From assembly GCA_026874595.1 (NCBI GenBank), contig CM049308.1, positions 94,047,624-94,111,623 of the forward strand: a DNA stretch of 64,000 nt, read 5' to 3'. Of this stretch, positions 1-10,499 are shown one piece after another. Both the position numbers and the translations under genes were made by a program. This DNA is from Sipunculus nudus (Eukaryota > Annelida > Sipuncula > Golfingiida > Sipunculidae). Under the pieces are notes generated by a model. It had not been told where the DNA came from, ran no database searches, and saw nothing but the letters and a program-made list of their open reading frames with translations. Positions within the stretch are counted from its first letter, which is position 1; each line of letters begins with the position of its first letter.

Positions 1-83
1 CTGGGTCTTCCATCGCTCTACAAAATGTAACTCTAAATAACAATAAGTGGCAACGCCTTATCTATAACTCCATGCACCTTACG

Positions 84-3000
84 CTATGGCATAAGATAAT
101 CCTTAAGATAAGCCGGCTTCCGGCACTTACGCCTCGACTCCCTGTTGCTATGGGCTGGTGAGTCTAGTGGCGAGATCCCCGAATCCTGGCACTCAGAAAG
201 AGGCTCTGGACTTCCCTTTGGAATATCTTCAGTTATACTGCTACTAGGATCCGAAACGGCGGGATCACTACCAAGGGCGCCCTCTGAGGCTGCAACAGCT
301 ACTGCAGGTTCCCCTGACGAGGTCGGTGCTGACCCTCCTTCTGCCGGATCTTGACCACCATCAGAGGATTCTTGAATGGATTCAGACTGATCTAGTAAGG
401 TGGCTGTTTCCTGATGGAATAACTGAGCGCGAGCTCTTTGTAGCCAATGGGGAAGAAAGCCGTCTGCACAACGCTTCAGGTTGTTGTGGTGATGGTAGGA
501 CTCTTTTTTCTTTGTCCTGACCAAATACAATGGAGGCTTTGCCTTAACCACTAGATAAGGCCCTTTCCAGATGGGTTGAAGCTTCGGGCTTTGCCCCTTC
601 TTTGTTGACCTGTCACGGAGGTAAACCACATCACCCATCCCAAAACGATCCTCTCTTATGAGAATGTCGTACAGTTGTTTTTGATGCTCGAGGTTACCTT
701 TCAATTTCTCCCTCACACGATGGTGAATGGCCTCCATACGCTTCGTGAGGTTATGGACCCAGCTCTCAGGAGTATGGCTTGGCTCATCTGTGTTCATACC
801 AAGTATCAGATCGGTGGGTTGGTAAACCTCGCGTCCCAGCATAATTTGATTTGCAGAGAAACCTGTCATTCGGTTGACCATCGAGTGCAGAGCCATAACG
901 ACGAGTGGTAGATCTTCGTCCCACTCCCGAGTCTGGCCTTGGATCATACACCGCACCATCTGCAACACATTCCTGTTTTGCTGTTCAACCTGGCCATTCG
1001 AAGAGGGGTGGTAGGGCGTAGTCCTAGTCTTGGCTATACCCATCCTCTCACAGAACGCTTTGAACAGGTTCGACTCAAAATTGCGGCCTTGATCGGTGTG
1101 AACGATAAGCGGACAACCGAAGGTGGTGACGAAATGCATGATGAATTGCTTGGCCACAGTCTCCGCTGTCTGGTCAGGAATAGCCGCACACTCAAGCCAT
1201 TTGGAGAATTGGTCACACATCATTAAGATGTAAGAGTTCCCCTGTGTGCTTGTTGTAAATGGCCCAAGGACGTCCAGATGCACACGTTCCATTGGATATC
1301 CAGAATGATAGTTGACTAATCCTGCTTTTGCAGTTCTAACAGGCCGTTTATGTTGGTTGCAGACTTGACACTGTGCCACATACAGTGCACAGTCTCTGAC
1401 CATATTGTGCCAGAAAAAGGACCTACGGAGGCGTGCCAAGGTCTTATCTCTTCCTAGGTGCCCAGCCGTGGGGCAGCCATGGCAAAGTTTAAGGATTTCC
1501 TGTTTTAAACCCTCAGGGACCACCAATAAGGGGTGCGCCCCATCATCGCCTTCCCACATATAATGGAGTACACCGCCCCTCAACTGCAATTGGGACCTAC
1601 ACGCCCACAAAGATTTAACTGGAGGACTAGTAAGGAGCAGTTCTGCCGGCTTCGGCTCTCCATTGTCCAACCACAATACCAAGGGCTTTAGGTCCGGGTC
1701 AGCATCCTGCATCTCTATCAGCTGATTAGAAGAGTAAACTTCCAGCCAATTAGGCGTCTGGTCCGGGATGGATTCTGTGTCGGACACTTCACTGCCTGAA
1801 TCCGTGGCTGTATGGCATCCAGATGCATCTGAGGAACCGTCAATTTCTCTCGCATCTCCAGGTTCCTCTTCACCAGCTGTATCTTCGGCCGTAACCCCAA
1901 GTTCACATGTCCTGACTGCCAAAGGAACCACATCATCTACATCTTCTGTGAATCGGATCCACTTTTCACTTGCTCTCTGGCAGTTCTGACACCCCTTACA
2001 AGGGAGGTCTTGGGTACGAGCTCCCGCACTGTAGCATTCACATGGCGGTGCTGGAATTCTGGAAAGGCCGTCCGCGTTGCAATGCTTATTGCCGGCCCGG
2101 TGCACGATCTTAAAGTCATAGTTAGCAAGCTCCTCCAGCCAACGGGCTAGCTGACCCTCTACATGCCGAAAACGCATAAGCCAGGCCAGACAATTGTGGT
2201 CAGACCTTACCACAAATGGTCTCCCCAAGAGATAGTGTCTGTAATGTCGACAAAACCGTATTACCGCCAGCAGTTCCTTGCGGGTGGTACAGTAGCGTCT
2301 CTGCTCCTTGGTCAGAGTAAAGCTCGCATATGAGATGGTACGCTCCTGGCCGTTCTGCAACTGCGAGAGTTCAGCCCCTATTGCGTAGTCGGAGTCGTCG
2401 CAATCTAAAATGAACGTTCCTTCCTTTGAAGGCAGCGCTAAGCACGGGGCTGAAGTCAGCCGCTCCTTTAGTGCTTCGAATGCATCATGGTGCTGTTCAG
2501 ACCATACGAAAATGGATTTGGGTTTCACCAGCTCATACAAACATGCAGTAATTCCCGCATAGCCTTGGATGTGTGCGCGATGATAGTTGCAGAATCCCAG
2601 GAAGGATTCGAGTTCTTTCCTTGTGACAGGGACTGGCCAACTTCTGATTATGTCCGTTTTCCCGTCTGTGATCTTGACACCTTCGTAGCTAACGGTCCGT
2701 CCTAAGAATTCTACTTCAGATCTCAGGAACTCACACTTTCTTGGCTTGAGTTTCAGGTTGTGTGTCCGCAGACGTCCGAATACTTTCTCCAAACTGGCCA
2801 AGTGTTGGTCAAATGAAGTACCGAGGACGATTATGTCATCGATGTACACGATGACTTCGGACCACGTGAGCCCCCTCAGCACGTGATTCATGGCACGCTG
2901 AAAGGTCGCTGGCGCATTACAAAGGCCGAAAGCGAGACGGTTGTGTTCAAACAACCCGTACTTTGTTATGAATGCTGTTTTCCTTTTTGCCTCTTCTTCC

Positions 3001-4499
3001 AACTCTATCTGGTAGTAGCCGGAGGCTAAGTCCAGAGTGGAGAAATAGACAGTGCCAGCCAGGGTATCCAAGCAATCTTCGATTAGGGGGAGAGGGTAGG
3101 TGTCCTTGACTGTCCTTTCGTTCAGGGCTCTAAAATCTATGCACCATCTCACCCCTCCGTCCTTCTTCCTTACCAACACTGGTGCTGAGGCCCACTCCGA
3201 ACTAGAATGGCGAATAACCCCTGCTGCTAGGAGTTTCTCTAGGTGGCTCCTCTCTTCCTGTTCGAAACTGATTGGAACTCTCCTCATGCGTTGGTGGACT
3301 GGCGCGTGGCCTTTTGTATCCAGGTTGTGGCGAACCTCAGACAAGCAACCTAGATCCAGGTCGTGCTTAGCAAAAACGTCATGGTACGTTAGCAAGAGCT
3401 TCTCAAATTGTGTGGCCTGATCCTTTGATGCTGTCTCCCTGACCTGACTGACAATTTCTTTCAGATGGTCTGGTACCACTCTGCCCTCTGTATTCTCCTT
3501 TAACTGGTCCCCTGCAATTCCAGACACGCGTCTGACAGTGGGCACTGGCATTGGTGGAACCGGCACAGCGCCCCCTGGAGCACTGTTATAGTCCGCAGAC
3601 TCGATACTTAGGGATGTAAGGATCCCTTCTACTCCTGTCGCCACGCCCACAGGTTGATTTGGGCGAAGCGTGATACACCTGTTGGAACTATTGCAAACTT
3701 CTATGCGCCCACTACTCCTAGTGAGCATCTTGGGGGACCATAGTTCCGCCTGGCTAAACTTGGGTTCAACTAAGTAGTCGCAATTCTCAACTCTGCAACT
3801 AAGGACTCTTATAGGGATGGTGCTCACCGCATTGGGTTGCAGCACCCTCCGCGCTGCAGGGACTACTGAACATCCACAGATATCGTCATCCGGACTTGTC
3901 CGGATTGAAGCCTGTACTACCTCTCCCGGTAAGCTTACGGTTTTGTTTTCTAAATTAACCGTGCACTTTTGTGCCAGTAGAAAGTCTAGACCAAGAAGCA
4001 CTGAATCTGATATCTTGGCTATGTACACTGGCCAATGGTACACTCTCTTTCCGAACTGGATAGTTGTGTCAGGGGCGCGCTCTGCTGTAAGCGCCGAATC
4101 ATCCCTGCCAATCCCTTTCAGGGTGGCTGTGCCTGTGCATACAGGCTTCTCGGGTAGACTATCATAAAAGCTGAGGCTGATCACAGTGATTTGAGACGCA
4201 CTGTCGATCACAGCCTGGGTGTCAACCCCGTTTATCTTAACTGGGGCTACTAGCGTTAGTCCTTGAGTTTGGCACACTTTAACTTCTGCCTCACAGAAAC
4301 GTTCCTGAGTACCTGAACTGATTGAGGAGTCCTCCCGCTGAAGGGGAGACTGACCTTGCTCCGCCCCACCAAGCGGGGTCGATGAGTGCTGACGATTGGC
4401 CTCGTCAGCCTCTGTTTCTTGTAAATGGCCTTCTGATAACTGGGTTGCGTCTAGGCCGTTTAACGCAACCCTTGGCCTTTTAAACCCTGTTCTGGTTCC
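84..4499 (-). CDS. pol: Retrotransposon Pol polyprotein (PR-RT-RH-IN)
   Basis: The frame is open from 4499 to the stop at 84. It is probably made as a gag-pol fusion by -1 frameshifting, because it overlaps gag and has no clear ATG. Numbering from the GTG at 4277 (1397 residues), the order is: aspartic protease with D-S-A at 25-27; reverse transcriptase with catalytic Asp near 415 and YIDD at 478-481; RNase H from about 620 (Asp near 625); HHCC zinc-binding integrase head near 933-973; integrase D-D-E at about 1002, 1062 and 1098; and a GPY-type module near 1240. The last 130 residues are Ser/Pro/Glu-rich. Protease-RT-RNaseH-integrase order places it in Ty3/gypsy (Metaviridae). The protease has Ala where D-T/S-G is usual. 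No break is seen. Confidence 0.93.
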   Translation of the reverse strand, partial: GTRTGFKRPRVALNGLDATQLSEGHLQETEADEANRQHSSTPLGGAEQGQSPLQREDSSISSGTQERFCEAEVKVCQTQGLTLVAPVKINGVDTQAVIDSASQITVISLSFYDSLPEKPVCTGTATLKGIGRDDSALTAERAPDTTIQFGKRVYHWPVYIAKISDSVLLGLDFLLAQKCTVNLENKTVSLPGEVVQASIRTSPDDDICGCSVVPAARRVLQPNAVSTIPIRVLSCRVENCDYLVEPKFSQAELWSPKMLTRSSGRIEVCNSSNRCITLRPNQPVGVATGVEGILTSLSIESADYNSAPGGAVPVPPMPVPTVRRVSGIAGDQLKENTEGRVVPDHLKEIVSQVRETASKDQATQFEKLLLTYHDVFAKHDLDLGCLSEVRHNLDTKGHAPVHQRMRRVPISFEQEERSHLEKLLAAGVIRHSSSEWASAPVLVRKKDGGVRWCIDFRALNERTVKDTYPLPLIEDCLDTLAGTVYFSTLDLASGYYQIELEEEAKRKTAFITKYGLFEHNRLAFGLCNAPATFQRAMNHVLRGLTWSEVIVYIDDIIVLGTSFDQHLASLEKVFGRLRTHNLKLKPRKCEFLRSEVEFLGRTVSYEGVKITDGKTDIIRSWPVPVTRKELESFLGFCNYHRAHIQGYAGITACLYELVKPKSIFVWSEQHHDAFEALKERLTSAPCLALPSKEGTFILDCDDSDYAIGAELSQLQNGQERTISYASFTLTKEQRRYCTTRKELLAVIRFCRHYRHYLLGRPFVVRSDHNCLAWLMRFRHVEGQLARWLEELANYDFKIVHRAGNKHCNADGLSRIPAPPCECYSAGARTQDLPCKGCQNCQRASEKWIRFTEDVDDVVPLAVRTCELGVTAEDTAGEEEPGDAREIDGSSDASGCHTATDSGSEVSDTESIPDQTPNWLEVYSSNQLIEMQDADPDLKPLVLWLDNGEPKPAELLLTSPPVKSLWACRSQLQLRGGVLHYMWEGDDGAHPLLVVPEGLKQEILKLCHGCPTAGHLGRDKTLARLRRSFFWHNMVRDCALYVAQCQVCNQHKRPVRTAKAGLVNYHSGYPMERVHLDVLGPFTTSTQGNSYILMMCDQFSKWLECAAIPDQTAETVAKQFIMHFVTTFGCPLIVHTDQGRNFESNLFKAFCERMGIAKTRTTPYHPSSNGQVEQQNRNVLQMVRCMIQGQTREWDEDLPLVVMALHSMVNRMTGFSANQIMLGREVYQPTDLILGMNTDEPSHTPESWVHNLTKRMEAIHHRVREKLKGNLEHQKQLYDILIREDRFGMGDVVYLRDRSTKKGQSPKLQPIWKGPYLVVKAKPPLYLVRTKKKESYHHHNNLKRCADGFLPHWLQRARAQLFHQETATLLDQSESIQESSDGGQDPAEGGSAPTSSGEPAVAVAASEGALGSDPAVSDPSSSITEDIPKGSPEPLSECQDSGISPLDSPAHSNRESRRKCRKPAYLKDYLMP

Positions 4500-6388
4500 T
4501 TATAGGCAGGATTGCCCTCACTATTTGGACATTGTTTCTGAAAGTGTCCCCGCTGATTGCATTTGTAGCAGACTCTATTAGCAGGCTTTAGCTGGGGCCT
4601 ACTTGGGCTTACGGATCTGGGCCTGGACACCATTAAGGCTTTCTTGATCAACCCTTCCAGACTGTCAATGCGTTTGTTCATTTGGGCCCAAGCCTGGTCG
4701 CTGGTTTTGGGTTGTGTGCCATTCCGCGGGTTGACCCTCTCAGATATTGTCGACTGGGCCTGCTTTGTGTCAACTTGACCTTCCATATCTGACGTTGCAC
4801 TCTCGGCGAACGTTACCGTTTTACGGGCTATGTGTATCTTCCCATAAATGGCTCGGTGGTTGTTGATGGCATCCTTCACATATTGAAGAGCTTTGTGGAG
4901 GTATTTTGGGTTCCTTCCCATGGCACTAACTGCTGCTTTCTTGTCGCCGCATCCCCTCAGGAAGTATTCAATGGCAAGCTGTTGAATTGTATCTTCTGTG
5001 GCGCCCGGGAAACCGTTTATGACCTGGACGTGAACCCTTTCGCTAAACTCCTCCAGGGTCTCCTGGTCCTCCTGTCTTGCAAACTGAAGCTCCCTACGCA
5101 CAGTGATAGGTGCATCTCTCATGCCGAAACGTTGCTCTAACTTCTTAGTTAAGCGTTTGTAGTCACCTTCCAATTCAAGCTCTCTGACATAATCAAGGGC
5201 CCTCCCACCAAGGGAGTCGACAAGTTTTTCTGCTTTCTTGTGTCTAGACCATCCTCGCCTGTCTGCCAACCTCTGGAACTGGAAGAAGAAACCACTCCAA
5301 TTCCTATCGCCTGTGAAGGTGCCTAACTTCATGATGTCTGGGCTCCTTCTTCTCCTTCTGGTGCCATGGCGGTGAGGTGAACAAGAGTAGTCTGAATCTT
5401 CGGAGTAAGAACTGGCTCTGTTATCCCTTCTCCTATGCCTCGAACCATCACTAGAGCTGATGGACCTAACCCGACGCCGGTGATGCTTCTTACGGGACCG
5501 TGTGCCGCCACGTTCTTCGGAGGTTGAGTCGCTTGACTCAGAGGAACTGGACCTATGCCGGCGACGCCGTGCGTGTCTGTCTACACTCTTCTTAGGCCTT
5601 GAAGACCGTTTCTTGTTGCTAACTCGGCTGGATCTAGTGGGCTGAGCCCAGAGGACGCCCTGGTCGTACGCCTCCTGCTGTGTGTGATTATAGGGACCCA
5701 CATTACCTGAGGCCGGTTGAGTACCCGGGCGTGAATTCACTGGTAAGGGGGCAGAAGTCCGACGCACGCTTAAAGCAGGACCTGTAGCTGGGTCAAAACC
5801 CTCATTTGTTCCCTGATAGTATACTTCCCCCCTAATATCGCCCTGGGTGGACCGAGGACCTGAATTCCCAATCATCGTTAATATGTCAAGGTTACTTATA
5901 CCTTGCTGGGAATATCCAGCTGTTGACGCTGGACTACTGCCTTCATTACTGGGGGCTCCAGCATGACGACCGAGTTCAGGCTGGGTTTGGTCTACACTGG
6001 GACCATTTCGCATTCCCACACCTCTAGACTGGGGTAAACAGTCACCTCTTACACTCCCCTCCCTCAACATATTTGGAGGCGGGACATATACAGCTTCGGT
6101 AGGAAGTGCATGAAGGATTCGATCTATGGAGGAATCGTATGGGCCGGGATTCGGGGGCCCACCCGTCTTACCCGAAAGACGAATCTTGCCTTCCCGGGAA
6201 AGACGCTCCCAACAGGTTAACGCTAGACCAGTAGCATGAGCCAAATCAGGTAGGCCAAAATCAGGGGTTGACTCACGCAACCGAACAATGTGGAGGATAG
6301 TGGCTGGGGACAGCATATCCGTGAAATAGGTGACCAATTGGGACACCGAAGCAGAACTTACATCAATAGAATTTTGAAATTGGGCCAT
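4460..6388 (-). CDS. gag: Retrotransposon Gag protein with SR-like region and CCHC knuckle
   Basis: The protein has 642 residues from the ATG at 6388. The frame continues upstream to 6514, but that extension is outside the conserved part and was not chosen. Visible parts are an N-terminal region, a Gly/Pro/Ser/Gln-rich linker, an Arg/Ser-rich block at about 253-349 resembling splicing-factor RS domains, a retrotransposon capsid-type helical domain at about 353-490, and one zinc knuckle C-X2-C-X4-H-X4-C at 607-620. By family it is the structural protein that packages element RNA. The stop lies 40 nt inside the open pol frame, just after a slippery heptamer. The RS-like block is unusual for gag, and its function is unknown. 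Confidence 0.88.
   Translation of the reverse strand: MAQFQNSIDVSSASVSQLVTYFTDMLSPATILHIVRLRESTPDFGLPDLAHATGLALTCWERLSREGKIRLSGKTGGPPNPGPYDSSIDRILHALPTEAVYVPPPNMLREGSVRGDCLPQSRGVGMRNGPSVDQTQPELGRHAGAPSNEGSSPASTAGYSQQGISNLDILTMIGNSGPRSTQGDIRGEVYYQGTNEGFDPATGPALSVRRTSAPLPVNSRPGTQPASGNVGPYNHTQQEAYDQGVLWAQPTRSSRVSNKKRSSRPKKSVDRHARRRRHRSSSSESSDSTSEERGGTRSRKKHHRRRVRSISSSDGSRHRRRDNRASSYSEDSDYSCSPHRHGTRRRRRSPDIMKLGTFTGDRNWSGFFFQFQRLADRRGWSRHKKAEKLVDSLGGRALDYVRELELEGDYKRLTKKLEQRFGMRDAPITVRRELQFARQEDQETLEEFSERVHVQVINGFPGATEDTIQQLAIEYFLRGCGDKKAAVSAMGRNPKYLHKALQYVKDAINNHRAIYGKIHIARKTVTFAESATSDMEGQVDTKQAQSTISERVNPRNGTQPKTSDQAWAQMNKRIDSLEGLIKKALMVSRPRSVSPSRPQLKPANRVCYKCNQRGHFQKQCPNSEGNPAYKEPEQGLKGQGLR
4478..4484 (-). 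promoter_or_regulatory. -1 ribosomal frameshift slippery heptamer
   Basis: The minus strand reads T TTA AAA in the gag phase (codons GGT TTA AAA), which is the X XXY YYZ form. It lies in the 40-nt gag/pol overlap (4460-4499), a few codons before the gag stop, and pol is in the -1 frame relative to gag. Position, phase and overlap all agree with programmed -1 frameshifting. A downstream pseudoknot was not evaluated. Confidence 0.7.
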
Positions 6389-6514
6389 GATGCCAGTTGT
6401 AACAAGGGACAGGGAAGGTTGCCTGTGTGACAGGGAGCCCAATGCACACAAGGAATATGCAATGATTAGCAAAACAAACAACGCAAGCTGATTAGGGATG
6501 CGCAAATTTAGCAA

Positions 6515-7400
6515 AAAGCAATGCCAGGCTCATAACCAACAACAAAGGTAATAGGGGCTCAACAACATGAACAAGCAAGTAAGTCAGCAAAGTGCATGCA
6601 CAAGGTCCAGATCTATACAGTTTAAAGAGGAATATGAAAAACAATGCAAAAAGTATCGGGACCTACTACACTAAAAGTACCTGTCCAGTCTATAATAGAC
6701 TATAAAAGAACTTGGTGGAAGCACAATACAACAACAGCAATATGGGGTTACCTCATGCTTCCTGCTTACCCACCCATTACTACTGATGGCTTAAAAAAAA
6801 ATTTTGTCAGCAAACAACCTTGACCTTACCTGCTCATAAAAAATACAAGATTGGGCCTCAGTACAGGCAGACTGTGAACTACAAAAGGGGCTAATACTAC
6901 AGTAATAGCATACAAGTATAAACTCGTACAAACTCCGATCCTAACAAGGTATATAAAGGAAAATTGCCTGTAACCACGGAAATTGCAGCTAATCAAGGGG
7001 GCAGAGAAGAATATGAAATATTCTAGGGCAAGACTCAAGGAAATACGTGACAAAAAATCGTTCAGAGTTAAGAATTTCGGGGATCTTGACCAGAAACACG
7101 GGGTCACGTGATCACAGCTCTGATCAAAACGATATGGAGAAGACCGAAATTCGACTATTGCTAGCACTAAGACTATTGACAGCTCTATCCAGTACAATAA
7201 CAGGCAAGAACAACTAATTGTCCAGTTAAGTAAACACAAGACAACGCTGTACTAAGCTTGTCTCGACTGTTGAAGTCAGCAAAGGGACCAAAGTTTTTGA
7301 CTAGCGCGCCAAGCAAAATGGCGGCTCCTTGCCGAGCAAAGATCTAGATACAACGACTACCGACTATCTAAGAGGTAAAACCGGGGCTAAACCCGCTCCA
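6515..7400 (-). other. Retrotransposon 5' leader
   Basis: This untranslated stretch lies between the primer-binding-like site and the gag frame. A short open frame at 6826-7239 has no recognisable domain and is taken as chance. No other structure was identified. Confidence 0.5.
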
Positions 7401-7418
7401 AATCATCCTTCGTCGCCA
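7401..7418 (-). other. Candidate tRNA primer-binding site
   Basis: The minus strand begins TGGCGACGAAGG about one base after the proposed end of the 5' LTR. The TGG start (complement of a tRNA CCA end) and this position are what a primer-binding site needs, and TGGCGAC-type sites are common in animal gypsy elements. The exact tRNA was not determined. Confidence 0.5.
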
Positions 7419-7419
7419 T

Positions 7420-7626
7420 TATAGTAGATGTAGGTAGTCTCACCTCGTAGTACGACCTCAAACACGCCAACAGGCAGCTCCAATCGGACATGGACTCCTC
7501 GATGGCTCTCTACAGCTCGGCCCTTATACACACGACACTCACCGGAGGTCTTCTGGCGTAAAACTGGGGGGGTCCTATGACGGGTCCCGGATCCTTTGGC
7601 AGGTCATTTAATCCGTTCCTACTACA
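7420..7626 (-). repeat. Candidate 5' LTR (about 207 bp)
   Basis: On the minus strand it starts TGTAGTAG (7626) and ends CTACTATA (7420), a nearly inverted terminal pair, and is directly followed by the primer-binding-like site. It contains a TATA-like TATAAG at 7528-7523. The matching 3' LTR lies outside the window, so the limits rest on one end only. Confidence 0.5.
7523..7528 (-). promoter_or_regulatory. TATA-like box in the LTR
   Basis: TATAAG on the minus strand, about 100 bp into the candidate LTR. This is a plausible core promoter position for genomic RNA of the element. Confidence 0.4.
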
Positions 7627-8189
7627 ATATCCTGGCAAATGTCATCATTTTTTTTATCTCATCTGAGAACTTAGTTTCAACATATTGTGTGTCAAATTTG
7701 AGGAGAAATTTAATAATATTTCTTGCAATATAATAATATCAGGTTCACAAGAAATCCTAAAGAATATGAACTATAATTCAGCTAATTTGACCTACGGGAT
7801 AAGTTCCTGATCAAGGTCAACATCTTTCAATGTCATCCCAGAATTTGGTTGAAACAACTTGTGTATCAAGTTTGAGAATAAAATATCCATTATTTCAAAA
7901 GTTATGGGGTTCAATATCAATGTCAAGGTCACAAGTTTTTAAACTCCTCCAATATTTTGGTAGAAATAATGTTCTTTCAACTTTCAGGGGGAAATATGCA
8001 GTGCTTCAAAAGTGATTGTGCTCACAAGATATAATACAGATGATGCCAAAAGTGACAGACGATGGGACTGTGGTGCCACAAAAAGCTCAATCCCATAACA
8101 TTAAAGTTTGCATAAAATTTGGGAATGCCAGCTCCTGCTATTCCTGAGAAATTATGGGTTCATGTAATGATGACCGATGACCCCATACA
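7627..8189. repeat. Diverged dispersed repeat, noncoding
   Basis: AT-rich with several internally similar stretches (aagttatgggttcaa-like phrases and ...aggtcaca...). No open frame of interest. It seems to be the older repeat next to which the LTR element inserted. Confidence 0.35.
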
Positions 8190-9222
8190 AACAAGTGACC
8201 CATGGGTCATGACGCTCAGCTGACAAGCATGACCTGTATTTAAAGCCTTCCCCAACACCTGTCCTGCTATAATATCAAAGGGCAAGCATAACAATAATTG
8301 CATAACTACAACATTATATGTGAACTGTTAGATTACTATTTAAGTGAAGGCCTTATATCAATTAACTGAGTGAAACTGGAAAACGTTTTTAGGAACAACA
8401 GTAAACAGGATTTTGTGATCAGACCAGGAACTCTCTATTGCAGAAGTTGATGTATTAGGGAAGTTTGAAAACACAAGATCAACTCAACATCAATAGGCTT
8501 CTTCCCCTATTGGTAGGTAAGCCATATATGACAGATGGAAAGTATAGATTGAAAAGTTTGCCTGAAAATGACTCCATGCAAGAAGAGGGTGCTGTGAACA
8601 TGACCTTTGCCCTAAAAATCAACAGGTCTTTTCCCCTGTTGGCAGAGAAGCGATATCAGTGCTGAAAGGTTTGGAATGAAAGGTCTTGCTTGAAATGTGT
8701 CCACAACCTTTTCAAAGAAGTGGATCCTGTGACCCTGACCTTTGACCTTGTGACCTAAACATCTATAGGATTCTTCTCCCACTTAATAGGTGAGCTATAT
8801 GTGAAAGATCAAAGAATTGAGGTGAAAGGTTTGGCTTAAAATGCATCCACAGGCTTTTCAAAGAAGTTGGTTCTGTGACCTTGACCTTTGACCTTGTGAC
8901 CTCAAAATAATTATGGTTCTTCCCCTGTTGGTAGGTGAGCTGTATGTGAAAGATGGAAGGTTTGGGATGAGAATTTTGGCTAAAAGAATTATTTCTGGGG
9001 GGTGCAAACACACCCCATAACTTCGAGAATATAGGTTGCAGTGACCTAATATCAGGTTTGCAAGGAGATCTTTTTAGAACCTCTAAGACTGCATAGGGTT
9101 CATGGCCCTAGCCCCTACGGTTACGATTTGTGCCCTGCTAACGGACGGACGGCCGGCCTGACAGACAGACGGACAAAGACCCATCGCTATAGCCCAGCAT
9201 GACTGAAAGTCAGCTGAGCTAA
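8190..9222 (+). mobile_element. Pearl/Helentron-like non-autonomous element
   Basis: It starts with the family head ACAAGTGACCCATGGGTCA followed by a CGCTCAGCTGA box. It contains about three diverged copies of a roughly 150-bp unit (with cttcccctgttggtaggtgagc) between about 8490 and 8970. It ends with an ACGG/CAGAC microsatellite (9135-9175) and a tail ...GACTGAAAGTCAGCTGAGCTAAAAA that can fold back. The same head and tail recur in other elements of the window. Family naming is by architecture only. Confidence 0.6.
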
Positions 9223-10207
9223 AAATTTCAATGCATGTGGCACCACCAATACAGCAATTTCAAATAGGGCTCATGTGACTTTGATTTGCATAAAATTTGG
9301 TGATGATAGCTCAAACCGTTTCATAAATTGTAATTTTACTATGCTTTAATGGCCAAATGACTAAGTTCAGGTTCCTGTAACTCGACCATTTGAACAAATT
9401 TGAGAGGGATTGTTTCTGTGATTATTTCTTTGAAATATTGAACAATTTGGCTGGACAGTTTCGGAGAAGAACTTTTTTTTGGTTTTTCCCTATAAAATTT
9501 AAGTAAATGCAGATAGCAAAAAAATAACCAAAATCTGATGGAGTTTTTCAGATAGCTAATTATTTGCATAAATTTTGTGATTTTAGCTTCTGTCGTTTTC
9601 GAGTATGGTTAACATACAGACAACGCAACACCATCACATTAGCTCACAGGTTCGCTAAAAAGCACCAGTATCTGAATAACTAATGCAAATAACTAATTTT
9701 TGATACCTGAAATTAGGTCATGGAGACCTATATTTGGCAAAATTTGGGAGAAAACATGATTGTTAAGCATCCAGTGAGGCAGATAGGGCACGAATTGTAT
9801 CCATTTGGCTTGGAATCCTCAAACATGACTTTCAGGGAGGTCCCAAAAAAATCTCCTTGGAAACTTGAAATGTCACTCTGACCTATTTTCTGCAAGCTGT
9901 GTGAAAGAACTTGATTTAGTTTAACACTCTATTATTCAGGTGGTCACAAATGGTAGCAGCTGCATGGAGAATAAGGTTACTGTAACCTTAATCTAAAATC
10001 TATTTGTAAAACGCATTAATTTGAGCACTCTGGGAGTCATTTTTCCCATTGTCCAAGGTTCCTTGAATTATTCAGCTGAGCGTCATGGGCAAGAGGCCAC
10101 TTATGTTTACTTGTTACATGTATATTGTATTATGAATGCTTTACCTGGTGGCACAACCAAGTAACAGATGATATTTATATACAATACAGCTCTGTGATAA
10201 ACAAACA
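9223..10207. other. Intergenic, repeat-derived
   Basis: AT-rich sequence between the repeat element and the presumed SelL mRNA end. Phrases such as tttgcataaaatttgg repeat the segment near 8105, so part of it is repeat-derived. No gene seen. Confidence 0.4.
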
Positions 10208-10213
10208 TTTATT
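10208..10213 (-). terminator. Candidate poly(A) signal of the SelL-like gene
   Basis: AATAAA on the minus strand, about 290 nt beyond the SECIS-like fold in the proposed 3' UTR exon. A typical hexamer; actual use is unknown. Confidence 0.35.
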
Positions 10214-10499
10214 ATCAAATAATTATACAATATCAATTAACCTTAAAATCATTATACCGTACAGTTGATAAAATTTCCAAGCATCTGGCTCACATTTAAT
10301 AAAATGAGCTATAAAGAACCTGATGGTTCTACACAGATATGAGACAATGATTAATGAGCTGTTCTCAATGTAATTTTTTTTTATAAAAATACACAAACAT
10401 TCATGGAAACTCTCTCTCTCTCAGAATTAGTTATGATGATGAAAAAAAAACAAGTAACAACTTGGTCTTATAGTATAACATTGACATTACAACTGATGC

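Larger units (their letters stand above)
1..7626 (-). mobile_element. Ty3/gypsy-type LTR retrotransposon, 3' LTR off-window
   Basis: The element is read on the minus strand. In element order it shows a candidate 5' LTR (7420-7626), a primer-binding-like site (7401-7418), a leader of about 1 kb, gag (6388-4460), and pol (to 84) with protease, reverse transcriptase, RNase H and integrase in gypsy order. Bases 1-83 follow the pol stop and contain no recognisable LTR start, so the 3' LTR should lie to the left of the window. Both reading frames are uninterrupted, which suggests a young and possibly still mobile copy. Target-site duplications and LTR identity cannot be checked without the missing end. 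No envelope-like gene is visible. Confidence 0.9.

Noticed and set aside
6389-6514. Upstream extension of Gag with a hydrophobic, signal-like start
   Set aside because: The ATG at 6388 begins a more typical Gag. The extension is probably leader sequence open by chance, though not excluded.
6826-7239. 137-codon minus-strand frame in the retrotransposon leader
   Set aside because: Hydrophobic, low-complexity product with no domain; located in the untranslated leader.
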